A program made the translations under genes and the position numbers. A DNA stretch of 64,000 bases from Rhinopomastus cyanomelas (taxonomy: Eukaryota > Chordata > Aves > Bucerotiformes > Rhinopomastidae), in assembly GCA_013400115.1 (NCBI GenBank), contig VXBP01009421.1, positions 24,545 through 88,544 of the forward strand. The letters run 5' to 3'. Shown piece after piece: positions 48,980-61,248 of this stretch (the stretch's first letter is position 1; each line of letters begins with the position of its first letter). The notes beneath the pieces were generated by a model that saw only the letters and a list, made by a program, of their open reading frames with translations, was not told where the DNA came from and searched no databases.

Positions 48980-49075
48980 AATCTGATCTAGTTGAGGATG
49001 TCCCTGCTCAGGGCAGGGGGGCTGGACTAGATGACGTTTGGCAGTACCTTCCAACCAAATGATTCTATGGTACTA

Positions 49076-50384
49076 TCTCCTCAGGAAAACCTTCTTTTTG
49101 ATGGAAATGTATCAGTGACACTAAATTGTGGCAGTAGCACGAAAGCAAGGTCTTCCTAGCAGTATTTACTGAACTACACGTCAAGAAACTTTACTGTAGA
49201 GGTTATGCCACACTCCCAAAACTTCCAAAAAATGATGTCAGAGAAGAGGACCAACACACTTTTGCATGTCCTTTCATTCACAAGCTCAAACAATTCCTTC
49301 ACTGAGACTTCCCCATATACTACGACTTCCCCCAATCTCCTTCCCAGTATCCCAAAGGCTACATCTGTGAGGAAGGCATGATCTGAAAGATGGACTTAGA
49401 GAAACCATGACATTGTTGCTCTTTTCAATTTTATGAGGCTGAAACCTGAAATCATTACAGATGGGCCATGTTTGTATGGCAATACACTTCAGACAGAGAG
49501 CAAACTAGGGCACACTCAAACCAACAACTTCATTTTATCAGTGTTCCTAAGAAAGAAAAACCAGAACAAATTACTCCTTTTTGTAAGGTAGATAATGGAA
49601 ATCAATCCATGTCTACTCCCACCTCAGCTACATTCCAGTAGAAGGACAAAACTGACAGGTTGGCAAAAGAGACATTGCAGCTAAATACTGCAGATAAAAT
49701 CCTATCAAGAACTGAAGTCAGTAGTATCAAAGAATAAATAACCATCTATCTACTTGCAGACACATTTTCTTATCCATGCATTGGCCATTACATAATATTT
49801 CCTGTAGGTTGAGGCAACAGGAAGGAAGAAAGACTGTTTAAAGAACCTCACAAATACTTCAATAATGTAGTGATGAAGGCTCGATCAGTTGCTCATGTTT
49901 TGAGAAGCTATTAAAAACCAACAGAGACAAATCATTAGCTAAAAGACAGCTTTTAGAGAAAGATGCCTGAACATTACTCAATGTTATGAATGAAAAATAA
50001 AACAGTGTGCATTAAAAACAGGAAATAAAACCCCAACAATTTTATCTAAAGACACAATGATGACTGAGTCTAGCAGCAAAGAGACTCATGAAGAAGCAGA
50101 TCTATAAAAGTACTGGAATCTAACTTCTCATTTCAATAAAAATGAGACATAACTTCAATAAGTAAGTAATCCACCTTGCTTATGCTTAGTGTCTATCATT
50201 GAGAACATACATTTTTCAAAACTTATTCATGATGAAAAATATTGTCTTATTGGAATGGTAGAAAACATTGTATTCAAAGCCCTAAGAAAATTTTAATATA
50301 TGTCTAGGAATCTTAAGCATTTCTGACTGTATTTATAATGCAGTTCCTTAAGCATCAATGAAGTGCTACACCTTCAGAGACAGG
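49076..50384. other. Intronic sequence without recognised gene
   Basis: AT-rich. Nothing classifiable. Confidence 0.5.
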
Positions 50385-50387
50385 GTC

Positions 50388-51655
50388 CAAAATGGAACAA
50401 GTTGTATGTGCAAAAGACAGTCAGCATGACTTCACTAAGGGGAAGTCATGCTTGACCAACCTGACAGCCTTTTATGAGGGCATGACCAGGTGGATAGATG
50501 ATGGCAGAGCAGTGGATGTGATCTATCTTGACCTCGGTAAAGCATTTGACACAGTTCCCACAGCATCCTCACAGCCAAACTGAGGCAGTGTGGCCTGGAC
50601 AACAGGGTAGTGACAGGGATCATGAACTGGCTGCAGGATAGAAGCCAGAGGTGCTGGTCAATGGGACAGAGCCCAGTTGGAGGCCTGTATTTAGTGGAGT
50701 CCCCCAAGGGTCAGTACTGGGACCAATACTATACAATCCATTCATTAATGGCTTTGATGAGGGATCAGAGAGCACTATCAGCAAGTTTGCTGATGACAAA
50801 AACCTGGGAGGAATGGCTGACACCCAGGCAGGCTGTACTGCCATTAAGAGGGACCTGGACAGGCTGGAGAGCTGGGCAGGGAGAAACTTAATGTGCTACA
50901 CCAAGGGAAGGTGTAGAGTCTTGCATCTGGGCAAGAACAACCCCAGGTACCAGTGTAAGTTGGGGACTGATGTGTTGGAGAGCCGTGTACAAGAAAGGAA
51001 CCTGGGGGTCCTGGTGTACAGCAGGATGACCATGAGCCAGCAGTGTGCCCTTATGGCCAAGAAGGCCAATGGTACCCTGGGGTGGATGAGAATGGGGGTG
51101 GTTAGCAAGTCAAGAGAGGTTTTCCTACCCCTCTACTCTGCCCTGTTGAGACTGCATCTGGAATACTGTGCCCAGTTCTGGGCCCCTCAGTTCAAGAAGG
51201 ACACAGAACTGCTGGAGAGAGCCCAGCACACGGCCACAAAGATGATGAAGGGAGTAGAACACCTCTCTGATGAGAAAAGGCTGAGGGAGCTGGGTCTCTT
51301 TAGCTTGGAGAAGAGGCGACTGAATGGTGACCTCATTAATGTTTATAAATATGTCAGGAGGATGCAGCCAGGCTCTTCTCAGTGTCACCTAATGATAGGA
51401 CAAGAAGCAATAGGTGTAAGCTGAAACACAGGAGGTTCCATATAAATATGAGAAGGAACTTCTTCCCACTGAGGGTGATGGAGCACTGGAAGGGGCTGCC
51501 CAGAGGGGCTGTGGTGTCTCCTTCTCTGAAGATGTTTAAAACCCGCTTGGACATGTTCCTGTGTGACTTGGTCCAGGTGATCCTGCTGTGCCAGGTGGAT
51601 TGGACTAGATGATCTTTCGAGGTCCCTTCCAATCCCTAATGTTCTCCGATTCTGT
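50388..51655 (+). mobile_element. Young CR1, RT to 3' end
   Basis: Plus strand. Starts in the RT (AATGGAACAAGTTGTATGTG, small deletion, then the QHDFTKGKSCLTNLTAFYEG segment) and ends CCTAATGTTCTCCGATTCTG. A frame change near 50560-50650 breaks ORF2, and a short deletion near 51355 shifts the frame again. Followed immediately by another CR1 piece. Confidence 0.9.
50651..51424 (+). pseudogene. CR1 ORF2 RT core to C-terminal domain
   Basis: 257-residue open segment with RT motif B (VPQGSVLGPILYN) and the catalytic motif C as FADDKN (sister copies have FADDTK). It continues through DLDRLESWAGRN, CRVLHLGKNNPRYQCK and LRELGLFSLEKRRLNG. It lacks motif A (in another frame upstream) and slips frame at the end, so it is inactive. 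Confidence 0.85.
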
Positions 51656-51659
51656 GAAG

Positions 51660-52140
51660 AAGACTACCATGAGGCTCTGCTGGTACAGGAGAGGGTGGAA
51701 AAAGACAGACCTGATCATCCTCTACAGGTCCTGGAGGGAGCTTGAACATCTCTTCTGTGAAGGAAGGCTGAGATAACTGGGGCTGTTTGTCAGGAGAAGG
51801 CTGGGAGGAATCTCATGTCTATAAATGCCTGTGTGGTGGGTGTCAAAACAAAGGGGCCAATCTGTTTCCTGTAGTCCCCAGTAATACAACAAGGAATAAT
51901 GGAGATAAGCTAGAACATAGGAAGTTCCACCTCAATATGAGGAGAAACTTTTTCACTGTGAGGGTGATGGAGCCATGGAACAGACTGCCCAGAGAAGTTG
52001 TGGAGTCTCCTGCTCTGGAGACTTTCAAAACCTGCTTGGATATTCCTGTGTGACCTGCGCAGTTATCCTGCTTTTGCAGGGGGGTTGGACTAGAGCTGCA
52101 GAGGTCCCTTCCAACCCCTAACGTTCTACGATTCGATGAA
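51660..52140 (+). mobile_element. CR1 3' fragment, directly downstream of another CR1
   Basis: Plus strand. From the C-terminal coding region (ACAGACCTGATCATCCTCTAC; the RRNFFTVRVMEPWNRLPRE segment at about 51925-51990) to CCCTAACGTTCTACGATTCGATG. More diverged than the preceding copy and with its own 3' end, so a separate insertion. Possibly one CR1 inserted next to the other. Confidence 0.85.
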
Positions 52141-53765
52141 TTTCAGTGGTGAAAGTAATGGGAAACAAATTAGAAGGACCCAATCAACACAGAAACAGTA
52201 GATAGTCATTTGTAGGGTCTTCTGGAAAAAAAAAAGGACACAAGAATGCTGTCATGAACAGCTTGAGAATCATCCATGGTCTGCAACAGTCACAAATGCC
52301 TTAAACTCATGGAAATGCATCCTATTTTTCACACTAGCATTACAAAGCTAACATTAAAATCAGAATGGGAAAACACACCAAACCTTTCAGCATGCACAAC
52401 CTTTCAGGCTAAGCAAGTCAATGTTTATGCTTGGTCCCAGCTTGTATTCATCCCAGCTCTGAGGACTCTGCACATCTTTTATTTACTGAGGCTTCTCAAG
52501 GAATGTTTTCTTTCCAGTGCTGGGCAAGAATTTCTTTTCTTCCTGTCTGGTATGTTTTACAATAGACATGTCTACTACAAAGTTATACTATGAAGAGACT
52601 ATCACCATTTATAGAAACACATTTTATACCTGCATCAGAGAGATCCAGAAGGGGTTGATGCTGTCAGAAAGATCTTCATGCAACCAAGAACAACTCTGAG
52701 CAGGAAAGATTGTGTTACTTCTCCTCCATTCAAAATCTGTTTTATGCTGCAGTCTTCTAGTCCCTCCATTAAGGAAATCTTCATAACATTTACTAATTGT
52801 CCCTCTTAGCCCAGAAACCATGTTAGTGTTATTTAACTGGAACAGTACGAGTAAGAGAACTATTCTCATTATCAGCTTTTACCTGCTCAAGCCCTCAGCT
52901 GCAAATTCTTGCTCTGATGATTGTTTCTTAATATTTTATTATCACTAAGCACAGCAACTTAAGAGACGTACAAGTCAAAAACATTTCATGTTGTTACAGC
53001 ATGATTTTTACCACTCTACCTTCCCTTATCTAGGGTGTTATAGTACAATAAGTAAGACAGACTAAATGAAAATCTGGCCTTTTTTTGTTTCATTCATTAT
53101 TTTCTTATTTTATATGTGGCCCATAAATTACTTTACCGAGCAGCAATGCTAAAAGGATGCCTTTATAGAAGGATGGCTGTTCAGTGGCTATGCCTTGTGC
53201 CTACAACCTGCACTTCAGACACTCTTGTCTGTCTACGTCCTCCTCACACTTTTTTGTGTGACAGGTTCTCTTAAAACGCTGAATGAGGCACTGGCCATCT
53301 GTTTAATGTAATCTTTGGCACAGCCCCAAAAGTGTCCGTTTTTTAGGTTATCTGCTGTATCAATTTAAACCTGGATTCATGTTATCACACTGCCTAGAGA
53401 CTGCAAGTAGAAATTCTGAGTGAACACTTCTGCTGTTTTTATCACCGAGTGCACAAAACCTTGAAAGCGAGTTCATCAGGTTTTTAAATGAAAGGTGCAC
53501 TTGACAAACACCAAGCCTTTCTTCAAGGAAAAATGTAATAACACTCATTAATTACAAAACAAAGGGCACTCAAAGCCACACTTCATCCTCTGCAAAAATA
53601 TCTGGCTTAGTACTTTGCCTGATATACAGAACAAGAACACATTTGCTAAAGAATAAAAAATTACGTTTAATTACTTGTGATAATCACAATTCACAGTAAG
53701 AACACCCTATTGAGTTCCATGATGTAAAATGGTTATCTTTCCTACTCAGCAGGTGAAAGGGTTAG
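52141..53765. other. Intronic sequence without recognised gene
   Basis: Nothing classifiable. Confidence 0.5.
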
Positions 53766-53767
53766 GC

Positions 53768-53999
53768 TGAAAGTGGTCCCTAAAGGGATAAAGGTTTTCA
53801 GTTGAAAGGGTCATCAGGCACTGGAACAGGCTGCCCAGGGAGGTGGCTGAATCACAACTTCTGGACATGTTTAAAAGCCACATATATATGGAGCTTAGAC
53901 ACATGGTTTAGCAGTGGGCTTGGCAGAACTAGTTGGATGGCTGGACTCAGTGAACTTAAAGGTCTTTTCCAATCTAAATGATTCTATAATTCTATGACT
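53768..53999 (+). mobile_element. Old CR1 3' end
   Basis: Plus strand: GGCACTGGAACAGGCTGCCC at 53818, GATGGCTGGACTCAGTGAAC at about 53936, and terminal ATGATTCTATAATTCTATGAC. A distinct subfamily with a TTAAAGGTCTTTTCCAATCT end. Confidence 0.85.
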
Positions 54000-56900
54000 T
54001 ATCTGTTTCCTGGTATTTCCACAGAAATTTAATCTGAGCCTTCTAACGGTTCAATATAAAATCTCTACGTTAAGCTATCTAGAGTTATCTGTGACATCAT
54101 CCAATATCTCAAAGGAAAAGGTACATTTCCTTTAGAATTCTCGTCAGAGTGCTTTCAACCAATACCAGAATTGATGGATGTTTATGGTACTTATAGATGT
54201 ACATACTCCTTTTAACACAATTTACCTAGCACACAGGAACTCTAGCACACACGGACTTCATCGTTTATGCACCCACATCCATATAACAACCTACAATATA
54301 AAAAAGACTGTGATAAATGCATCATCCCTAGTAACATCACCTCTTTTTCTTCTAATTCATGTACGTCAAGACCAATTTCAGCAGCAGGGAACACTGAGCC
54401 ATTTTAAATGGCTCTTTTTCACAAAGCCTTCTCCCTCCTTCACTCACTTAAAAAAAAAAAAATCACTTAGCTTTTTAGAGCACAGAACTTCTCTATAATT
54501 ACCCTCGCTTGAAGCTCAGAAGGAGAGCTGAAACGTGGAGCAGGAACAGATCTTCTGTAGCATGACTTTAAGGCATTCCCATTAAACTAATAGTCGGTGA
54601 AAATCACAACCATGATTTTTCTTAAGCACTAAGGGACATTTCACAAAGTGTTTGTGATGTACTATTCAATATTTCATTTTCTAATTAACATTAAAACAAT
54701 CTTGACTGTCTTTGAAGACTCTGAATGTACTCACATATTTACTGCATTTCTTGATTACGATCATCACTGGTTTTTTTTTTTTTAATGAGAAAATGGTTGA
54801 GAACAACTTGGATTCACCAGGAAAAATTTGGGTTGAAACTTTCATTAGAATGTAAGTGTTATGAGTCTCCAGACAATGGAATATGACAGCGAACCTTATC
54901 AAAATATTTAAAACATCTCTCAGCTTCCGATGACTAAGTTCACATTCACACTGACCACTAATTTTAGTTCAAATTTGCCTTAAGCTCTTCTGAAAGAACA
55001 AAACTTGGATTAAAAAAAGGACAAAGTTGGGAAGCACAGAATTTACACTTTCTGTCACTCACATGTGCTCTTTTCTCTTTTCTTTTCCTCTTCTTACTTC
55101 AATTAGGCCCCTCTTCCTCTCTCTCTTGCTTTTATCTTTGCATTTTCCTTAACACACACCAAAACCTCTTCTGCCTCCACGTCCTGCCTTCCACCTGCCT
55201 TCTCATTTCTTTGATCATTGGCCCAGTAAATGAAACTCTTTGATCCAGAGGTCATCTTTGATACTGGAAAACCAAAAGCAAGGCAGCAGCCCATACCTTC
55301 ATTAATCTGTACTTTGTGACCTAAGCATGTGATTTCCAAACCATAGGGTCCAGATTTACAGAAGCATCTGAGGTAAGTAAGTCTGCAGAGATTTTACTGT
55401 TTAAGGTAGATTTCCCCAAGACTGAGGGTTCTTATCAGACACAACTGAGAACAGAATGGAATACTTCTGCATAACACATTGGGAATAAACTCCAGGATCT
55501 GTACGTATAAAACTAATCTTACCTTGCTGACAGATGCATGAAGTACCTACACATTTTTCCACTCTTCACTGAAAAAGTAATTCATTTTCCATTCATGTAA
55601 ATGCATAAACAGAAGTAAACGCAGGGGGGAAAGAAAGTGATGTTTCTTTGGCAAATTGAACTGAAGTCAGCAGGTGACAAAAAAGCATTCCTTTAAAACA
55701 GGCATGACATGTGCAAAAAGACAGTGGTGGTGTGCAAATGTTAGTACTGACATTGTTTATGTCTTATCATTACAAACTCATGCCAACAAAATTTCTTGTG
55801 TTCCTATACTTACTGATTTAATGCTGTTCTCTTTTTCTGAGCTGAGTGGTCAGCCAGAATCTGTTTCAAGTTGTTTCTTTGGAGAAAAAGGAGCTAGAGA
55901 TACATTTGAAAGCTTTTGGTAGAGTTCTACTGCTTTACTGTCCTTAGGCCTTAGGAATTTTCCTGCTTCTCTTAAACGTGCAGACACAAACTTTAACAAA
56001 GTAATAGCCAGCAGAGACATCATCACGCAACATGTTTGTTCTGAGCAGGGATGCTCATATACTTCAGTGGAAGCTGCTACAATTTCAACATTTAATATAA
56101 ACGTTCTTTTTTCCTTTTTGAAAGAAGTGGTTATAGAGAAAGTATGCTTTTCATCTATAACCACAAATATACACACGCCTGAGATGGAACCATGCTCCTT
56201 ACGACACAGATTACTAAATGCTACCCATTTCAAGTTCACATTTCTAGTTGCCAATAATTTTGTGAAACTAAGTTTTTGGACTGCAGTTCTCCCAGCCTGA
56301 GTGAAAACACCTGGGTCAGATTAAAGGATTAAATAGCTGAAAACGATTAAACAGCCAACTTGCTCAGGTTTGCTTTCCAAACACAACTTAGCAGAGAGAA
56401 AATATTTTAGTTCGCTCCTGTCAGAAACACCAGAAACAATTAATTTCACAATGCTGTGTTATTCTGAAGATGTACAGCAAGGACTAAAAGCTTTGTGACT
56501 GTGTATACCACTAGGTAAGAACAGACAGTAGCCCTGCCCTGGCCATGAAGACCCAAAGAACCAGCAACGCACCCACTCATCCAGCTGAACCTTTTTTCCT
56601 CTCCCAGAAGTTACCTTCCCAAACATCCATCCTAAACAGTCTTCACATGCTGGGCTCTGAACCACAGCAGACACAGTCCAGAAAATTCCAAGGAGTTAAG
56701 AGCCCAAAGCCTTGCCAAGGAGTGCAACGACAACGCCACGCTCCCGTGCTCCCACCTGTAAATAGAAATTTCTCTTTTCCAAAGTGCATCCCACAGTAAA
56801 GCTGCCCTGGGCTGCGTGTGATTAGGTTTATCCTTAAAACCATACAAACCGTTACTTCTCTCTTCATATTTCAGCTGAGCACAGAAATTATTAAAACTTC

Positions 56901-57700
56901 ATTCCAACAGCTGGCTATGCACACGTTAGATGGTAATGCTTTCAGCCACCACCCATCACAACACAGATTTATAGTTTGAATATACATGGTTTTAAGAAAT
57001 TTACATTTTTCTATACAGCCCAATTTAATGATAACCTACTACAGCCTAAACATGTTTCCACATTGTCCCCTTGCTCTTACTGACCCCTTCCACTGCTCTA
57101 ATCCAACTGTTATCATAGCACAACAGACCTGCAGGAAGGTTACAAACCATCCAATGCTTTTTGGTACCGTTCAACTTAAGGAAGAAAACCCCAAGTAATT
57201 TAACAGAACTGACAAAAATCAGTCAGCATCACAAAGCTGGCATGGATGTAGTTGTGTGCAAAGTTTTCTCCGATGGTCTAGTTTCCACAATTTACCTGTT
57301 ATTTCAAGATTAGTATGAACAGCATATGTGTAAAGCCAATTCCAACTGAACAGAAGAAATAAAATAAAAACACACCTCTAGCATTGATATTGTAAGCTAG
57401 AGCACATGTTTTACCTAAGCAGGGATTTCATATTATTTGAGCACAATAAGCCGAGACACACACTTGCATTTTCTAGCTCAAGTTTTTAAGGAAGGAACTC
57501 AAAGCAACCAACACGCCAACAGAAGCACACGGGGGAGGAGAGGGACAGCTGTAGTGTTTTCCTGTTAAAATACATCACTATCTGAGAAAAAGCAACCAAA
57601 ACAAAGAAAAACAAAACAAAAGCTAAGTAAACAGAGGCTTCATGACAGCAGATACAGCACTGCAATTTTTGAGTTTAAAGAGTAGTAATGCTTCCTCTAA
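54000..57700. other. Repeat-poor intronic stretch
   Basis: No exon or classifiable transposon. A-run at 54450-54462, T-run at 54771-54783. Confidence 0.5.
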
Positions 57701-57702
57701 AA

Positions 57703-57766
57703 ACAGAATCATAAAATCATTTAGGTTGGAAAAGACTTTTAAGGTCAAGTCCAAAACCCACTACCT
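57703..57766 (-). mobile_element. Very short old CR1 3' tail
   Basis: Minus strand: AGAATCATAAAATCATTTAGG and GGAAAAGACTTTTAAGGTC. About 60 bp. Confidence 0.75.
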
Positions 57767-60529
57767 GTACTAATTCATATTATGGCTAGATGAAGTATCA
57801 AGTTTTAGCTACAGCAAATATTTAAAAGTGGCTGTTATAAACAACAGTTATTACTCAAAGTAAGTTACACAAAGGGCAGCATAAAAACGAAAGTATAGTA
57901 ATTTATAAAAGAACAAATAACTTACTGAGCATTTTGCAGGCACAGTGGAATACATTTTAACATGTGCTTCAAACCTTCAAAAAGAAGAATTTCCTAAGAA
58001 GGACCTCTATATATATTTATCTTATTCAATTATTACTCAAAATTTGTTGCAATCACTGATTAATGCCACTACATCTGTGTAAGACATATAAACAACTAGA
58101 AGACGTTAAAATCATTCCCAAATTAAGCAGTGTGTTCAGAAGGAGATAATCTAAATGCTCTGACCTAAAACCATGTCATTTAAGAGGTAACTTTAACTCC
58201 AGGTGCCAATCCAGAACTAGAATACCAATATGACAATGTTTTCCCTTCAGACTAGGTAACTGCTTTTACCTTCATTTGACTTTTGCAACTGGTGTAATGG
58301 AGATGGCACAAGATCTGGATGAAGTTTAATTCACAGTTCACTTATGACTCTTAATCCCAAGTAGAGGGGAGGGGTTGTGGGGTTTTTTTCCTTTGAAACA
58401 CAGCTTACGTCTCAGCTCATCATTTCTGAAAGAGGATAATGCTGATGCACCTTCCAAAACACATTTCAAGGACGAAACTAATACTGGCAGAGTTCAAGTG
58501 CAGTAGTTGTAGGTATTTAGAAACATTAACGGGGGGGGTGGTGTGGGGGGTGTGTGTACATGGTCAGAGACCACAGCATTTACAAGTACCTCTCAATAGT
58601 GTCCTGTTTGAATTCATTAACAAATACTACATTCCTGACATTTTAAGAGTACTGCTTGAACAAAAGAAAAAGATGCCACCACCAGGTCTGAGCTCCTTTC
58701 CAGAGATTTTTATTTTACATTTGCCTATAAACTTTTCCAACGTGTTCTCCTCTCCTGTATGAGAGCAGTATACAAACAGCAGACATTCACTACACTGAGG
58801 CAGTCTGATTACTCACAAAGGCAAAAGAAAAAAAATAATTTCTCTCCAAGTTCAAGAGCTACTACTTACAGAAACAAAAAGCAATGCCATAAAAGAAATA
58901 GTTTGAAATTGGTATTTAAACCCATAAAACAATAACTTGAATATAAGCCTTTATGCCTCCAGTTATTAACAAAAGAACACATATGCAGGCAGATGGAAAA
59001 TCTGAATTGAAAATACACACTCCTGCACACATGCGCAAGCACACCACTGGTAATCACTGACAATAACTTCCCTGTGTTCCACAGTTTCACAAACATTGCA
59101 GAGTTTTAATTAGCAATTACTCCAACCAACAAAACATACAACTTGGCTTTTGAAATTAGGCCTAAAAATTGTTCAGCCCAAGCCGTTCCAGCACATCCCT
59201 TCACGAGAATATTGGCAGTACGAGCTTTCCTTCTTCACAATCACAAGAAAAACTGTATCAGGAGAATCTTGATTACAGGTATTCATTAGCAAAGCTTCCT
59301 AAACACCTTGTAAAATTTTATTCATGTAACACATAAATGCTAACAAATTCAGCTAGATTTCTGCACTGCCTCCACAAAACACTCCAGTTCTTTATTCACC
59401 AATTAATCTAATATTAAAATCCACATTTGAGAACTATGTCTAGTGTCAATGAATTCAGATAATAATTTTGTTCTTCCACATGATTAATGTCTTGGTTTTC
59501 AAAGACAGTAAATTTCCATATTTTCATTACTCTCACATAATTAACGTTGAGTCCAGAATCACCACATAAATCTGTAAAACTTGACCAACAGACTCAAATT
59601 CTCTTTAGATACATGTGGTATCTAAGTGTGGCAAAGAACAGATGAACACTGACTCTCTTGTAGCACTTGCAAAACTTACCTAGTTCTTAAACACCTATGG
59701 TTTATCCTGATAAAACGCATATCAGACCTTATTTTTAAAGCTGCACTGATAGTCCTGTAGCACACAGCTGGATTCTGCACTCTGCTAAACAGATCTACCT
59801 GCAGCACAACCTGGAGGGATCAATGCTTCAGTGATCTGATAAGAAACACTTTAAGCCATTCTCTGAGAAAAAAGCTAACAATAAAGATGCTTGTACATGA
59901 TCTCTTAGTCTAACCTTACTGACTGACCTCTCCTCTAACTGTTACTGACTGGTCTTGCCGTTTGCCTGCTCCTGACACAAAACGTTACACTCTCTTCAGA
60001 GACGGCTACTACTGGTCTCATAAATCAGATCAGCTGACTGACATCTTCTCTAAAAAAAAGCCTGCCAGCCACACAAAGATAAGGTATCCTTAGCTGCTGT
60101 AGATAGGTGTTACCCTCAAACACAAAGATAATGCATATGTTCTTTGATGTCCTCACAACTACGCTTGCTCCACAGGCCCTTTTACCATGCAGAAAATTCC
60201 ACCCCGGCTTTCAAAAAGGAACTAGGTTTTAAATTGTGGTCTACTTTTTGAAACACATATAGGTACATCAAAACACATAGCTGCAAAACACTCAGCCTAA
60301 TGTGTAAACACAAAATCATGCCCACAAGAGGTGTTGCCTAAGGTAAATGTACCATTGGGCTAATTACAAAACACAGATCTGTGCTCTTCTAACAACGAAA
60401 TATATGGCTCTTCTGTCAGGAATGTCACAGGGCTGTTATAAGCCGTCCAGCTGCAGATTTTGGAGATACCTCTACGCTCAAAATCCAGCGCTGCTAACAA
60501 AAGGAATCCGGGAGGTTAAATTTTGCAAT
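57767..60529. other. Repeat-poor intronic stretch next to the CpG island
   Basis: No gene or transposon recognised. Short G/T-rich simple run at 58530-58558. Confidence 0.5.
58530..58558 (+). repeat. G/T-rich simple repeat
   Basis: GGGGGGGGTGGTGTGGGGGG followed by TGTGTGTA. Several G runs close together. Confidence 0.8.
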
Positions 60530-60902
60530 TGGAGACGGGGAACCTCCCCTGGGCTCCGTTGTCTGGCGTCAGTGCAAACGGGGGGCTGCCCACGGTAAGG
60601 GCTGTTCACGGTGCGGCCGCCTCCAGCTGCACTCACGTCCCTCGGTCCGCTCTCTCACAGGCCCCACAGGCATCTCCGCACGACCCAAGACCCAAAACCA
60701 CCGAACCCGGGGCTTGTGAGCGGCCCGCGGCCCACGACTCTTCCACCCCGAAACCCACACCCCTGCCCGGGGCCGCCCCTCACGCTGCAGGTGCAGCCCC
60801 GTCCCGCCCCGCTGCCCACCTGCTCCCGGGCCGTGAGGAGCCGCCTCCGCCCTGCCCGACAGCCGCGCCCCACTCCCCCTCTCCGCTCCAGCGAGCCCTT
60901 AC

Positions 60903-61248
60903 CGGGGAACTTCTGCTGCAGCTGCTGCTGCTGCTGCTGCTCCTCCTCGCCGCCGCTCTCCGAGTCGGTCTGCATAGGCTCCTCGGCGAAGTTGACCCCA
61001 CGGGCGTCCGGGGGGCCCCGGCGCGGCGGTTGGCTTCCCCTGTCATGGCCGGGTGCTGGGGTGCCGGCCCTACGGCCGCTCAGCTCCTTCTCCGCTGCTG
61101 TCGCTGCCTTGGTCGCCGCCGCCTCCTCCTTGAGGCGCCCGAAGTACTGGAGGGCGAACTCCAGCAGGTCTCCGGGCTGGCTCCGCAGCACCTCCACCGT
61201 GAAGCCCTGCAGCAGTTCCGTCAGCCCTGCCGGGATGGAGATGCTCAT
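60903..61248 (-). CDS. PRKAR2B: PRKAR2B coding exon 1 (PKA RII-beta N-terminus)
   Basis: First coding exon of the type II-beta regulatory subunit of cAMP-dependent protein kinase, which holds the catalytic subunit inactive and tethers it to A-kinase anchoring proteins. The exon encodes 115 codons plus one base (phase 1). Residues 1-44 (start MSISIPAGLTELLQGF) match the RII dimerisation/docking helix-loop-helix, with Ile3 and Ile5 kept. Residues 84-94 (GVNFAEEPMQT) match the linker segment typical of RII-beta rather than RII-alpha. The linker then runs into Glu residues and a glutamine-rich run (QQQQQQLQQ, residues 104-112). The ATG has G at -3 and A at +4. The frame stays open upstream for another 122 codons, so the start is chosen by family homology. 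The exon ends at a GTAAGG donor (intron begins at 60902). The middle linker (residues 45-83, Ala/Arg/Pro-rich) is poorly conserved in this family. Confidence 0.95.
60911..60946 (-). repeat. PRKAR2B: CAG-type trinucleotide repeat in PRKAR2B exon 1
   Basis: CTG units on the plus strand (CAG on the coding strand) encode a near-continuous glutamine run, interrupted by one Leu, just upstream of the exon 1 donor. A short CTC/GAG run encoding Glu adjoins it. Confidence 0.9.

Larger units (their letters stand above)
47738..49075 (+). mobile_element. Old CR1 (RT to 3' end), interrupted by a MITE
   Basis: Plus strand. From the RT region (TTAATATTTTTATCAGTACT; AAGTCTGCAGATGACACCAA, the ADD-T-K motif) through the C-terminal coding region to GATTCTATGGTACTATC. 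Stops and frameshifts throughout. A DNA transposon is inserted at 48736-48971 in the 3' region. Removing it and one 8-bp duplicate restores the CR1 order GGCTCTAGGCAATCTGATC. Confidence 0.85.
26786..60902 (-). other. PRKAR2B: PRKAR2B intron 1
   Basis: A 34,117-bp interval between the two exons, bounded by a GTAAGG donor at 60902 and a CAG acceptor at 26786 on the minus strand. It holds most of the CR1 copies listed below, one hAT MITE and one LTR-like fragment. No further coding exon was recognised inside it. Exon 1 and exon 2 join in frame directly. Confidence 0.85.
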
